Of a stretch of DNA of 55,227 nt, positions 1-9,267 are shown piece by piece. The DNA comes from an uncultured Opitutia bacterium. Lineage in GTDB: Bacteria; Verrucomicrobiota; Verrucomicrobiia; Opitutales; UBA953. The position numbers were made by a program, and so were the translations under genes. The first letter of the stretch is position 1; every line of letters starts with the position of its first letter. A model generated the notes under the pieces. That model saw nothing but the letters and a program-made list of their open reading frames with translations, did no database searches and was not told where the DNA came from. Where the stretch lies: contig CAINMU010000141.1 in the NCBI GenBank assembly GCA_903850885.1, positions 1 through 55,227 on the forward strand, in the 5' to 3' direction.

Positions 1-4
1 CAAA

Positions 5-60
5 GGTAGGGCTGACCGCCCTCGGTCAGCCGCGGTTGAGCGAGGGCGCTCAACCCTACC
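5..60. repeat. REP-like double-hairpin palindromic element
   Basis: Two adjacent perfect hairpins are enclosed by an outer inverted repeat. The outer arms are GGTAGGG (5-11) and CCCTACC (54-60). The first inner stem is GCTGACCG (11-18) with CGGTCAGC (23-30) and loop CCCT. The second is GGTTGAGCG (34-42) with CGCTCAACC (47-55) and loop AGGG. The 31 bases at 32-62 recur exactly at 11901-11931, so this is a dispersed element and not a local accident. It lies beyond the terminator of the minus-strand operon. It resembles REP/BIME elements in form; no mobilising gene is visible nearby. Confidence 0.75.
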
Positions 61-83
61 CGACACCAAAGGCAGACACAAAA

Positions 84-113
84 AAGACCGAAGGTTTTTT
101 AACCTTCGGTCTT
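84..113 (-). terminator. Intrinsic terminator of the GMC/esterase operon
   Basis: A perfect 13-bp inverted repeat (84-96 with 101-113) has a four-base loop. Read on the minus strand, the stem is followed by a run of T (complement of the A-run at 79-85). It lies 37 bp past the stop codon of the last minus-strand gene, the canonical place for a Rho-independent terminator. Confidence 0.85.
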
Positions 114-150
114 CATGACCTCGTGACCTCAGGGCCTCAAGCCCTCGCTC

Positions 151-843
151 TTAAGCCAATCCCAGATGCTTCAACGCCTCGGGGGTTGGGCCGGCGAAAT
201 CTACACTGGGAACGTTGCCGACGTAGCCGATATCTTTCCAGCCTTGCGGCGTGGTGTAATAGCCGCTGGCTGCAAGGTAACGGAAACGGGAGAAGAAGTT
301 CTGTTGGTTCTTGAATTCCTTCTTCACCGCGGTCTTACCGCAGATGTCATCAGCAATCTGACATTTTTGCGCTTCGGTGATGGCCACGAAATCCTTATGG
401 AAGCGTTTCTGAGCTTCGGCATCAAGCCAATCGAGCCCTACTAAGATGATCGGCCGATCTTTGTTGGTCTCTTCGTAAGGAGAGCTGATCCATTCGTCGA
501 CGAAGTCCTGGACGCCCAGAGCGGAAGGCAACTTATCGCCTGGCTCGGGTGGCAGTATCAAGTCAATCAAGGCCGCCGCCGCGATGCGTTGCTTATCGGT
601 CAGCGTCAAAGGCCAGAGTTCGCCGGGCGTGTAGTTATGATTCAGCAACGGGTCGGTGCCGATCAATTTGGCGTTGGTCGGGCCGCGCGGGTCGGCCATA
701 CTGACCAGTTTCATCTTCTTGGCGCTGGCGCCGAAGAGCTTGAGCTGATCGCTCAGGGTCAAGGCGGCGGCCGCCGCGCCGAGCCACTTCAAGGCCTGGC
801 GACGATCGATGCGTGGTGGGGTTTCGGGAGAGTTATTTTCCAT
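151..843 (-). CDS. Gluconate 2-dehydrogenase subunit 3 family protein
   Basis: Predicted small, exported subunit of a GMC-type sugar or alcohol dehydrogenase, 230 aa. The N-terminus has a twin-arginine-like signal (DRRQALKWLG, RR at 14-15, then an Ala-rich hydrophobic stretch). The body fits the gluconate_2-dh3 family, including the segment LTDKQRIAAAALIDLILPPE. In known enzymes of this family the small subunit partners the FAD subunit and probably assists its export by the Tat route. The start at 843 is chosen because it follows the stop of the GMC gene by 11 bp and begins directly before the signal; a longer frame to 906 would overlap that gene. It is the last gene of the operon, before the terminator at 84-113. 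Confidence 0.85.
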   Translation of the reverse strand: MENNSPETPPRIDRRQALKWLGAAAAALTLSDQLKLFGASAKKMKLVSMADPRGPTNAKLIGTDPLLNHNYTPGELWPLTLTDKQRIAAAALIDLILPPEPGDKLPSALGVQDFVDEWISSPYEETNKDRPIILVGLDWLDAEAQKRFHKDFVAITEAQKCQIADDICGKTAVKKEFKNQQNFFSRFRYLAASGYYTTPQGWKDIGYVGNVPSVDFAGPTPEALKHLGLA

Positions 844-854
844 GAGCGTTTTGA

Positions 855-2630
855 TTAGATATTTCCTTTGCGCATCTCTTCGATGAGATGATCGCTGGCC
901 CGCCAAGCCAAGGCCATGATGGTGAGGGTGGGATTCTTGTCCGCATTGCTGCAGAAAGGACCGCCGTCATTGACCAGGAGGTTCGGCACATCCCAGCATT
1001 GGTTCCATTGGTTAGTAACCGAAGTCTTGCGATCGGCGCCCATGATGGTGCCGCCCACTTCGTGGATGATTGAACCCGGCGGCTCGATGGCCTTGCTGCC
1101 ATCCGTTTCGGGCTTATTGCACTTACCCCCCATAGCCTCGATGATCATCGCGAAAGTAGCTTCCATGTGCGCGGCCTGCCGCGTCTCATGCTCGGACCAT
1201 TTCCAATGGAAGCGAAGAACGGGGATACCGAACTTATCTTTCACCACGGGGTCGATATCACAGAAGGAGTCCTTATTGGGGATCATCTCGCCACGACCCG
1301 AAAAGCCGATGCCGGCTCCATAGGTGCGACGTACTTCTTCCTTATAACTCTTGCCGTAACCGGGACTAGCTCCGCCGGCGCCTAAGCTGGGCATGCGTCG
1401 CCCTGTGCCAAATTCGATGTGATAGCCGCGCGCAAAGCCGAGCTTGCTGGCATCTTTATAAAGCCACCAAGGAATGTAGACGTGTGTCCCCGCCCCTTCT
1501 TCGTTGTGCACGGGCAATCCTTCAAAGGCGGGCATGTGACCCCCCAGACCGGTACCCACCGTGTCCATGATATTCTTGCCGACCTCGCCTGAAGTATTCG
1601 CCAAACCTTGCGGGTAACGGGAGGATTTCGAGTTCAGCAAGATTCGGGAAGATTCCGCGGAACTGGCGGCCAATACGACGGCACGAGCCTTGACGGCGCG
1701 TTCCTGTCCGGTGGCCTTGTCGATATAGATTACACCGTTGGCCTTGCCCGCGGCATCCACGGTGACCTCACGTGCGTGGGCGTTGCAAAGGATGTCCAAG
1801 TTACCCGTCGCGAGCGCCGGCGGCAGGTGCACGGTCGTGGATTGGTAATTCGCTTTGATTGCGCAACCGCGACCACAATCCGTCGCCCAGAAACAAGCGG
1901 CGCGTTCTTGCATCGCCTTCGCAATGATTTTTTGCGCCTTGGGATTGTTCGGGTGAAGCCGTGCCGGGAAATTTATGTGGTCCTGGCGGGTGCTCAGGAT
2001 GGCGCGGTGGATCGGGATCACGGGCATGCCGAACTTGGCGATATGCTTTTTGACATACAACTCGCCCGCGCGTGCCTTCGGCGGCGGCAACAAAGTTCCA
2101 TTCGGCGAATCCGGCGTATTCTCCAGGCCTTCGTTCGAACCGTAGACGCCGACGAGCATTTCCACTTTGTCGTAATAGGGAGCGACGTCGTCGTAGCCGA
2201 TCGGCCAATCCACCCCGAGACCATCGCGGGAGTGCGGTTTAAAATCGTAAGGTCCGTTACGCAGTGAGATGCGTCCCCAGTGGTTGGTACGACCACCGAG
2301 CATACGCGGGCGCCACCACATGAAACGTTCGTCCGGATTGTCCGAAGCTTGCGTATAGGGTTCGCCAGGGACGTTCCAACCGCCGTCGACGGTCGCATCG
2401 ACGAAGCCGAACGGTTTCTCCTTGGTCGACATGCCGCGCAAAGGCATCTGCGCATGGGTCTGGAACATCGGAGTCTCGGTGACGGGATCGTAATTACGAC
2501 CCGCCTCAAGCATGAGGACCTTGACGCCGTTCATGGTGAGCGTGTAAGCCGACTGTCCGCCTCCGGCCCCGGAACCGACGACGATCACGTCATAGGTGGG
2601 TTGGAGATCTTTTTCGGTAATGATAGCCAT
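855..2630 (-). CDS. GMC family FAD-dependent oxidoreductase
   Basis: Predicted catalytic flavoprotein of a periplasmic sugar or polyol dehydrogenase, 591 aa. The N-terminal dinucleotide-binding motif is DVIVVGSGAGGG (GSGAGGG at about 19-25), followed by LEAGRNYDP. The C-terminal GMC domain carries HEVGGTIMG with the likely catalytic His523 and the partner Asn566 in KNPTLTI. It has no signal of its own, consistent with export together with the Tat-signal small subunit encoded 11 bp downstream. Family members of this arrangement include glucoside 3-dehydrogenases and gluconate or sorbitol dehydrogenases, so the substrate is not fixed. The start at 2630 (MAIITEKDLQ) lies 17 bp after the esterase stop; an upstream in-frame ATG at 2672 would overlap the esterase gene. 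Confidence 0.9.
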   Translation of the reverse strand: MAIITEKDLQPTYDVIVVGSGAGGGQSAYTLTMNGVKVLMLEAGRNYDPVTETPMFQTHAQMPLRGMSTKEKPFGFVDATVDGGWNVPGEPYTQASDNPDERFMWWRPRMLGGRTNHWGRISLRNGPYDFKPHSRDGLGVDWPIGYDDVAPYYDKVEMLVGVYGSNEGLENTPDSPNGTLLPPPKARAGELYVKKHIAKFGMPVIPIHRAILSTRQDHINFPARLHPNNPKAQKIIAKAMQERAACFWATDCGRGCAIKANYQSTTVHLPPALATGNLDILCNAHAREVTVDAAGKANGVIYIDKATGQERAVKARAVVLAASSAESSRILLNSKSSRYPQGLANTSGEVGKNIMDTVGTGLGGHMPAFEGLPVHNEEGAGTHVYIPWWLYKDASKLGFARGYHIEFGTGRRMPSLGAGGASPGYGKSYKEEVRRTYGAGIGFSGRGEMIPNKDSFCDIDPVVKDKFGIPVLRFHWKWSEHETRQAAHMEATFAMIIEAMGGKCNKPETDGSKAIEPPGSIIHEVGGTIMGADRKTSVTNQWNQCWDVPNLLVNDGGPFCSNADKNPTLTIMALAWRASDHLIEEMRKGNI

Positions 2631-2647
2631 GGGTATGGGAAAGGAAG

Positions 2648-4666
2648 TTATTTGGAAGAGCGGAACTGCCAAGCTTCGTCAAAGAAACCGGCCGCAGGAA
2701 TTGCCCCGGGCGCGACGGCATCCGGCGCGACTTTGAGATCGACGACGGCCCAATCGGGCAGCTTGGCGACCTGACGGGCGTTATTCAGGTAGTCGTATTC
2801 GCGGTAGGTGAAGCTGCTGTTGATCACGACGTAGCGCTTGGGGTTGAGCGGGTTCGGATAAATCAGGATAGGCGCATGATCACCGGCGGCATAGGTCTTG
2901 CCGTCGACAACGAGCTTCTCCGCCGTCCACTGAATAGGCAGCTTAGCGATGATCTTGGCGATGAGAGCGTTGCTCGAAGGATCACCCCAGAGGATGAGGT
3001 TATTCTTCGCGATATCTTCGTCCTTGATTTGAACGTCGGTCTTCACCGGTGCGACGCCGCGGAACTGCCGACGCCATTCGAAGCTGGCATGGTCCATTTC
3101 GGACTTCACCCACTTGCCAACACGATCATTCAAAGCCTTGCCGGTGGGAGCGACAAAGAGGAAAGCATCCATGAAGGCATCGTCAATCGGACCTGACACG
3201 CCGAACTGCTTCGCACCCTTGTCGGCGTATTCCGAAACCTGCGTCCATTCGCCGCTCTTGGCATCGCGCGCAAAGCTGGCCTTCCAGGAACGATCCGAGC
3301 CGGCCTTGGCCGAAGTCAGGACCTTATGTCCGTCGATCGTCACCGCGGTCGGCGCGAACTGCGATTGGAAAGATTGGCCGGGAGCGAAATCAAGCGTCAG
3401 GCCGGCGACATTGGTCGTCTTAACTTCGATCGCCCGGTCATCGATAAGTTTGGCATCAACTTGGCTGTGCTTCCAGTGTTCGACAAGCCGATCGACCTGC
3501 ACCCAGTGCATCCGGTTGTAACGCAGGAAGTAAGTGGCGAAAGAAACTTCCTTCGGGGTGCGGATGCGACCGACGGCGGCGATGGCAGCCAGGCGGCGTT
3601 CGATTTCAATCATGGCATCTGGGTGAATCTTGTGCGCGGTCTGCGGGCCGATGATATGCGTAAGCTCGATGCCGACCTTGCCCATCTCGCGGGCCATGAC
3701 GTCAGCGGCCTGCTTCTGCTTATCGATTTCGCCGCTGTAGGCAACCGTCGCGGAATTACGGAAGTTAATGGCGACATCGGTCGCGTTATACCAAGCCCAC
3801 AAGGTCTTCTGCCACGACGGGATCTTGGAGACATCCTCGTTCTGGAAAACATTCAGGAATTCTGGAGTCTCGGCAAAACCCGCCCCCGGGTTAATGCCGC
3901 ACCAGCGGTCGGTGTAGTGGGCGCCGAACTGCCAGACGGCTGCGCCGCCCATCGAGAAACCTCGGATGAACAAGCGGTCGTCGTCGATATTGTAGCTCTT
4001 GCGGGCATGGGCATAGGCTTCCCAGAGGTCTACTTCGCCAGCCATCTTATTGGCGCAGCAGTAACGACCATAGAGATGGAGGACTAGGCGGTTATTGGCC
4101 GGAACCTGACCGATGTTCGTGCGGCGGTCCTTAAGGAACGCGAGTTCGCTGAGAGTCTCGCCCCGGCCGTGGCACCAGAAATCCAGACGCATCAGCGAAC
4201 CGGCATAATTATCCGGGATGACCATGCCGTAAGGTTGGACGGAACCATCGATCTTCGACTTGTAGCCACGCACGACCAAGCCGGTCTGGCGGGTCCACGG
4301 GGTTTCACCTTTCAGGAAGGAGGCCGCGCGGACCTTACCCTCGGCGATGAGGTCATGGGCGGTCTTGAATTCTGCCTTATTAAAAAACTCGTTATACTTC
4401 GACGCCCAATCAACGGCCTTATGGTAGATCTCAAGGTCAGCGAGGAACTCCTCGAGGCGCGGATTCTTCGCCTGGGCTTTGGCCGCGGCGTCGATGGCGA
4501 CGCGAAGTTCGGCGAGCTCCTTGGCCAAGGGTGCCTTTTCAGCTTCCGGCAGGGCCACGGCCTTGTCGGTCGGCGGGATCGGCCGGACGGCGGCTGGGAC
4601 ATTATCCTTCGGGCCATCGGCCAGAACCGTAACGGCTAAAAAAGAAAGAAGCAGGAGGGAGCGCAT
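2648..4666 (-). CDS. Secreted alpha/beta hydrolase (prolyl oligopeptidase-like esterase)
   Basis: Predicted secreted serine hydrolase, 672 aa, with a Sec signal peptide (MRSLLLLSFLAVTVLADG). Residues about 40-120 form a helical, charged N-terminal region. The alpha/beta hydrolase core spans about 125-390 with an oxyanion-region segment FWCHGRGE (163-170) and the nucleophile elbow GFSMGGA (Ser238). HKIHPD further on may supply the catalytic His. Residues after about 430 form a beta-rich extension of unknown function. It is the first gene of the operon with the GMC oxidoreductase and small subunit, suggesting ester removal from a carbohydrate later oxidised (inference). The start at 4666 is set by the signal peptide; the longer frame from 4717 has a non-signal leader. 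Confidence 0.8.
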   Translation of the reverse strand: MRSLLLLSFLAVTVLADGPKDNVPAAVRPIPPTDKAVALPEAEKAPLAKELAELRVAIDAAAKAQAKNPRLEEFLADLEIYHKAVDWASKYNEFFNKAEFKTAHDLIAEGKVRAASFLKGETPWTRQTGLVVRGYKSKIDGSVQPYGMVIPDNYAGSLMRLDFWCHGRGETLSELAFLKDRRTNIGQVPANNRLVLHLYGRYCCANKMAGEVDLWEAYAHARKSYNIDDDRLFIRGFSMGGAAVWQFGAHYTDRWCGINPGAGFAETPEFLNVFQNEDVSKIPSWQKTLWAWYNATDVAINFRNSATVAYSGEIDKQKQAADVMAREMGKVGIELTHIIGPQTAHKIHPDAMIEIERRLAAIAAVGRIRTPKEVSFATYFLRYNRMHWVQVDRLVEHWKHSQVDAKLIDDRAIEVKTTNVAGLTLDFAPGQSFQSQFAPTAVTIDGHKVLTSAKAGSDRSWKASFARDAKSGEWTQVSEYADKGAKQFGVSGPIDDAFMDAFLFVAPTGKALNDRVGKWVKSEMDHASFEWRRQFRGVAPVKTDVQIKDEDIAKNNLILWGDPSSNALIAKIIAKLPIQWTAEKLVVDGKTYAAGDHAPILIYPNPLNPKRYVVINSSFTYREYDYLNNARQVAKLPDWAVVDLKVAPDAVAPGAIPAAGFFDEAWQFRSSK

Positions 4667-4686
4667 ATCGGTTATAAAAATAAGAT

Positions 4687-4722
4687 GACCTGTGGGCAGG
4701 CCTTTCCGGGGTGCCACAGGTC
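4687..4722. other. Inverted repeat in divergent intergenic region
   Basis: GACCTGTGG (4687-4695) pairs with CCACAGGTC (4714-4722), a perfect 9-bp stem around an 18-base loop. It lies 20 bp upstream of the minus-strand esterase start, in the 288-bp gap between divergent operons (4667-4954). It could be an operator or a leader hairpin; no T-run makes it a terminator. No convincing sigma-70 promoter pair was found in this gap. Confidence 0.4.
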
Positions 4723-4954
4723 TAGACTACGACCCTCCCCAACGACAAGTGTTCCCTGCAAAAACTTTGCCTGATAATGAGCGTAGCACACGCGCCAAGC
4801 TACGAAGCATCCGATGATATAATGGACCTAATCTTTTCGTTATTAATACACGGTGTAGATTTGCATGGCTTCGGAATTAAGTAAGATAAGACTATCCTGC
4901 CGCTCACCCCATGACCCAGGTACCCGCCCCTTCCTGGAGCAATCCGCAATAACC

Positions 4955-7786
4955 ATGAAATTCTGGCGTACCCTCGTTTTGAGCCTCGCGGCCGCATTGC
5001 CTGCGTTAGCGCAAAATAAGGATGCCGAAATACTATTCGTCCGTCGCGTCGCGCCGCTTTTCCACGAGAAGTGCATCGCCTGCCATGGCAAGGATGAGGC
5101 GAAGATCAAGGGCGGGCTGGACATGCGGACGCTCGCTTCGACATTAAAAGGCGGCGACAGCGAGAAGCCGGGGTTCATCGCCGGAAAGCCCGAAGAGAGT
5201 CCGATGTATCTCGCGGTCACGCGGAAACACGATGACTGGGAGCCAATGCCGCCGAAGGAAGCGGAAAAACTTTATGCAGAGCAAATCGCATGGATCAAGG
5301 ACTGGATCGCGGGCGGTGCTCCCTGGCCGAATGATTCCCGTCTGCAGGCCATCGCGAAAGCGAATGAGGCTAAGTGGGCAGCGGAAGATGGCGTGATCAT
5401 GAAAACGTCCGGCGGACTCTCCGCCGACTGGACTAATCGGAAATATAAACCCGACGGTCTCTGGGCGTATCAGCCGGTGACGAAGCCGACGCTAACCGCG
5501 AACCAGGGCAATCCCGTCGATGCGCTCATCACCGCCAAAATACCCGCTGGACTCGCCGTCGCTCCCGCCGCGGATCGCGTGACGTTGATTCGACGGGCAA
5601 CGTTCGACCTCCTCGGACTGCCACCGAAGCCCGAAGAAGTAGAAGCCTTCGTTAAAGATACCCGACCCGACGCTGAGGCTTTCGCCGTTCTCGTCGACCG
5701 ACTCTTGGCATCCCCACACTACGGCGAGCGCATGGCGCAGCATTGGCTGGATGTGACGCGTTATGCGGATTCTTCCGGCTTCGCGAACGATTACGAGCGT
5801 GGCAATGCCTGGCGCTATCGTGATTACGTCGTGCGCTCTTTCAATGCGGACAAACGCTACGATCAGTTCGTGCGCGAGCAGATTGCGGGCGACGAAATCG
5901 ACCCACGCAACCCCGAGATGGTCATCGCCGCCGGGTTCCTGCGCATGGGTCCATGGGAACTGACCAGTATGGAGGTGCCGAAAATCGCCCGCCAACGCTT
6001 CCTCGATGACGTGAGTAACAGCGTGGGCGAAACTTTCCTCGCGCATTCGCTCCAATGCGCCCGATGTCACGACCACAAATTCGACCCCATCCCCACCCGC
6101 GATTATTATTCGTTACAGGCGGTATTCGCGACGACCCAGCTTACCGAGCGAGACACTCCCTTCCTTGAAGTCGAGAACAAGCAAGGCTTCGAAGAAAAGA
6201 AATTTCTCGAACTCAGCCGTGACCAACACCTGAAACAACTGGCGATGCTGGACGAAGTCCTACTACGCAACGCCCTGCGTTGGTTCAAGGAACAGAAGAA
6301 AGATGACGCCAAGTGGATCGCCGCCGTCGCCGCGGCCAGCAAGACCTCCGCCAAGAATAAGTTCGGCTTCTCGGATATCTTCACCCGTGCCCGCCTTCGC
6401 CTCAAGACACAGGGCCTGCCGGAGAACGACTATCCGCCTAAATTATTCGGATTCACTCCGGAGCAATACGGCATGGAGCGCGTCGCCCGTAAAGGCCTCG
6501 AACGCCTACAGTGGGAGCTCGACCGCTATGTGCCGGTGGCGCTTTCCGTCTATGATGGTCGCACCCCGCAGATGACGTCCATCACCGCCCCGTTCCGCAT
6601 GCCTAAAGAACGCATGACCGAAGGCGACTTAGAGGAAAGTTGCATCCTCACGGGCGGCGACCCCTTTGGCACCGGTGCCAAAGTGAAGCCGGGCGTGCTC
6701 AGCGTCTTGGGTGCCGCGCAGAAGACACCAATCCCAGACACCATCGAAGGTCGCCGTAAAGCCTTCGTCGAATGGGTGGCGAGCCCGGAGAACCCGCTGA
6801 CCACGCGTGCGATCGTAAACCGCGTCTGGCTCTGGCATTTTGATCAACCCATCGCCGGCAATCCGAACAACTTCGGCAGCACGGGCAAGAAGCCCACTCA
6901 CCCCGAACTGCTCGACTGGCTCGCGGCGAACTTCGTCGAGAAAGGCTGGAGTTTCAAAGACCTGCATCGGGTCATCATGAACTCCGAGGCGTATCGGCGC
7001 AGCGCCACGTATCCCGACCTAAAAAAGCTTGCGGAAAAAGATCCCACCAACACGAGCTACGCCGTCTTCAAACCCCGTCGGCTCACCGCCGAGGAATTAC
7101 GCGATGCGATGCTCACGGCGACCGGCGAACTTAATCCCACGCTCGGCGGCATCCCTAACCGCCCCGAGATCAACTTGGAGGCCGCGCTGCAGCCTCGACA
7201 GGTCATGGGCACCTTCGCCGCCGCTTGGACGCCCAACCCCCTACCCTCGCAACGTCACCGTCGTTCGCTCTACGCGCTGAAGACCCGCGGCCAGCCTGAT
7301 CCGCAGCTTGAGGTATTCAACGCACCGACGCCCGACTTCTCCTGCGAACGGCGCGAAGCCTCCACCGTCACGCCTCAGGTCTTCAGCCTATTCAACGGGC
7401 AGAGCACTCGCTCCCGGGCGCTGGCTCTCGCTAACCGCGCGATTAAAGAGACAAAGAACGACGTCGAAGCCATCACCCGGCTCTTCGCACTCGTCTTCTC
7501 CCGCTCTCCGCGGACCGCGGAAATCGAAAACTGCCGCGAACATTGGCGAGCGATGGAAGCCTTAGTCGGCAACATCAAGCCCACGACGATCAAACCGCCT
7601 CTCGAGGTCCGCCGCGACGCCGTCGAAGAGAATACCGGCGAGAAATTCTCGTTTAGCGAGAAGCTTTACGCGAACGCCGAGTTCGTCCCCGACCTGCAGC
7701 CGGCCGACGTCTCCCCGCGCATCCTCGCGCTCGCCGAGGTCTGCCTCGTCCTCCTTAACTCCAACGAGTTCTCCTATGTCTACTAA
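4955..7786 (+). CDS. PSCyt1-DUF1549-DUF1553 protein (module A)
   Basis: Exported multidomain cytochrome-like protein of the PVC type, 943 aa. A signal peptide (MKFWRTLVLSLAAALPALAQ) is followed by the PSCyt1 domain with heme-attachment motif CIACH (40-44). The DUF1549 (PSCyt2) domain covers about 186-397 and holds a second motif, CARCHDHKFDP (368-378). DUF1553 (PSD1) covers about 612-940 and ends with the family-typical LLNSNEFSYVY. Biochemical function of the family is unproven; two CxxCH motifs point to electron transfer in the periplasm. It overlaps the DUF1501 gene by 11 bp, so the two are translationally linked. The start at 4955 is chosen by the signal peptide over an upstream ATG at 4865. 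Confidence 0.92.
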   Translation: MKFWRTLVLSLAAALPALAQNKDAEILFVRRVAPLFHEKCIACHGKDEAKIKGGLDMRTLASTLKGGDSEKPGFIAGKPEESPMYLAVTRKHDDWEPMPPKEAEKLYAEQIAWIKDWIAGGAPWPNDSRLQAIAKANEAKWAAEDGVIMKTSGGLSADWTNRKYKPDGLWAYQPVTKPTLTANQGNPVDALITAKIPAGLAVAPAADRVTLIRRATFDLLGLPPKPEEVEAFVKDTRPDAEAFAVLVDRLLASPHYGERMAQHWLDVTRYADSSGFANDYERGNAWRYRDYVVRSFNADKRYDQFVREQIAGDEIDPRNPEMVIAAGFLRMGPWELTSMEVPKIARQRFLDDVSNSVGETFLAHSLQCARCHDHKFDPIPTRDYYSLQAVFATTQLTERDTPFLEVENKQGFEEKKFLELSRDQHLKQLAMLDEVLLRNALRWFKEQKKDDAKWIAAVAAASKTSAKNKFGFSDIFTRARLRLKTQGLPENDYPPKLFGFTPEQYGMERVARKGLERLQWELDRYVPVALSVYDGRTPQMTSITAPFRMPKERMTEGDLEESCILTGGDPFGTGAKVKPGVLSVLGAAQKTPIPDTIEGRRKAFVEWVASPENPLTTRAIVNRVWLWHFDQPIAGNPNNFGSTGKKPTHPELLDWLAANFVEKGWSFKDLHRVIMNSEAYRRSATYPDLKKLAEKDPTNTSYAVFKPRRLTAEELRDAMLTATGELNPTLGGIPNRPEINLEAALQPRQVMGTFAAAWTPNPLPSQRHRRSLYALKTRGQPDPQLEVFNAPTPDFSCERREASTVTPQVFSLFNGQSTRSRALALANRAIKETKNDVEAITRLFALVFSRSPRTAEIENCREHWRAMEALVGNIKPTTIKPPLEVRRDAVEENTGEKFSFSEKLYANAEFVPDLQPADVSPRILALAEVCLVLLNSNEFSYVY

Positions 7787-9209
7787 GCCTTTCTTCCCCT
7801 GCGCCGGAGCCCGGGCTTTACATGCGCCCACGCGTCGTGACTTTATTTACGGACTCGGTGCGAGCCTTGGCAGCGTCGCCTTCAGCGCTTTGCTCGCCGA
7901 GGAAGCCAAGTCGCAACCAGTCACCACCAAGCCAGGCCACTTTCCGGGTGCGAAGGCCAAGAACGTAATCTTCCTGATGATGGAAGGCGGCCCTTCCCAT
8001 ATCGACACCTTCGACCCCAAGCCGACGCTGGAGAAATTGCACCTCAAAGAGTTCACGCGTGAGGGCAAGCAGAAGTCTGCCATGGAATCGGGAAAACGCT
8101 ACTACGTGCAGAGCCCCTTTAAATTCATCAAGGCGGGCCAGAGCGGCGCGGACATGGCCGATAACTGGACGCATCTCGCTAAGGTTGCGGATGACCTCTG
8201 CTTCTTCCGCGGATGCACGGTCGACAGCGTGAACCACCCGACCGCGATGTATCAGATGAACTGTGGCAATCGCTTCGGCGGCGATCCCGGTCTCGGTGCC
8301 TGGGTAAACTACGGACTCGGTTCAGCGAACCGCAACCTTCCCGGCTTCGTCGTGCTGCCCGAAGTCAGTTACCCTCAAGGCGGCGCCGCCAACTGGAGCA
8401 ACGGATACCTACCTGCCAATTTCCAAGGCACCCCCTTGCGCGCCAAAGGCTCTCCGATTCTCGACCTCATGCCTCCCGCCGGCGTAACGCAGGAACAACA
8501 ACGCAAGAACCTCGACCTAATCGCCAAGCTCAACGCCGCCCACGCCGAACAACACCCGGGCCATGACGAACTGTCGGCCCGCATGAACAACTACGAACTG
8601 GCCTTCCGCATGCAGATGCAGGTTCCCGAGACGCTCGACCTTTCGAAAGAAGACGAAAAGACCAAGGAGCTTTATGGCATCGGCAAAGATTCGACCGATT
8701 CGTTCGGCCGCAAATGCCTGCTCGCCCGCAAACTCATCGAAAAAGGCGTGCGCTTCGTGCAGTTGTATAACGGCTCTTGGGACAGCCACGATTATATCGA
8801 ACGTGCCCACGGCAATCTTGTGCGCGGCGTTGACCAGCCTATCGCCGCCTTGATCGCCGACCTTAAACAGCGTGGCCTCCTGGAAAGCACACTCATCGTT
8901 TGGTGTGGCGAGTTCGGTCGCACGCCCGACAACGGCGTCCGCGGCGGCACCGCCTATGGTCGCGACCACAACGCTAATGCCATGACCATCTGGCTCGCCG
9001 GGGGCGGCTGCAACGCCGGACACACCATCGGGGCCACCGACGAACTCGGCATGGCCGCCGTCGAAGGCAAAGCTCACGTGCGCGACCTCCACGTCACCCT
9101 CCTTCGCTTACTTGGATTAGATGACAATAAACTCACTTACTACCACGCCGGTCGCTTCAAGCAGCTCAGCCAATTCGGAGGCAGCGTAATCAAGAACCTG
9201 ATCGCCTGA
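7776..9209 (+). CDS. DUF1501 protein (module A)
   Basis: Exported protein of the DUF1501 family, 477 aa, which has an alkaline-phosphatase/sulfatase-like fold and no established activity. The N-terminus is a Tat-like signal (TRRDFIYGLG, RR at 20-21). Family signatures are MEGGPSHIDTFDPKP near residue 70 and WCGEFGRTP at 376-384, followed by a His-containing GRDHN segment; these are probable metal-site regions. It starts inside the end of the PSCyt gene (11-bp overlap). Such pairs occur throughout Planctomycetes and Verrucomicrobia and probably make interacting proteins, the partner going by Sec and this one by Tat. Confidence 0.92.
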   Translation: MSTKPFFPCAGARALHAPTRRDFIYGLGASLGSVAFSALLAEEAKSQPVTTKPGHFPGAKAKNVIFLMMEGGPSHIDTFDPKPTLEKLHLKEFTREGKQKSAMESGKRYYVQSPFKFIKAGQSGADMADNWTHLAKVADDLCFFRGCTVDSVNHPTAMYQMNCGNRFGGDPGLGAWVNYGLGSANRNLPGFVVLPEVSYPQGGAANWSNGYLPANFQGTPLRAKGSPILDLMPPAGVTQEQQRKNLDLIAKLNAAHAEQHPGHDELSARMNNYELAFRMQMQVPETLDLSKEDEKTKELYGIGKDSTDSFGRKCLLARKLIEKGVRFVQLYNGSWDSHDYIERAHGNLVRGVDQPIAALIADLKQRGLLESTLIVWCGEFGRTPDNGVRGGTAYGRDHNANAMTIWLAGGGCNAGHTIGATDELGMAAVEGKAHVRDLHVTLLRLLGLDDNKLTYYHAGRFKQLSQFGGSVIKNLIA

Positions 9210-9267
9210 CCCCTCTGGTGACCATTTTTCTCGCCTCCGCCCTTCCCCTTCCTCACATCTCCGGGCA

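Noticed and set aside
4861-4887. Sigma-70 promoter TTGCAT / TAAGAT before module A
   Set aside because: The spacer is 15 bp and both hexamers are poor matches; in AT-rich gap sequence this is easily found by chance.
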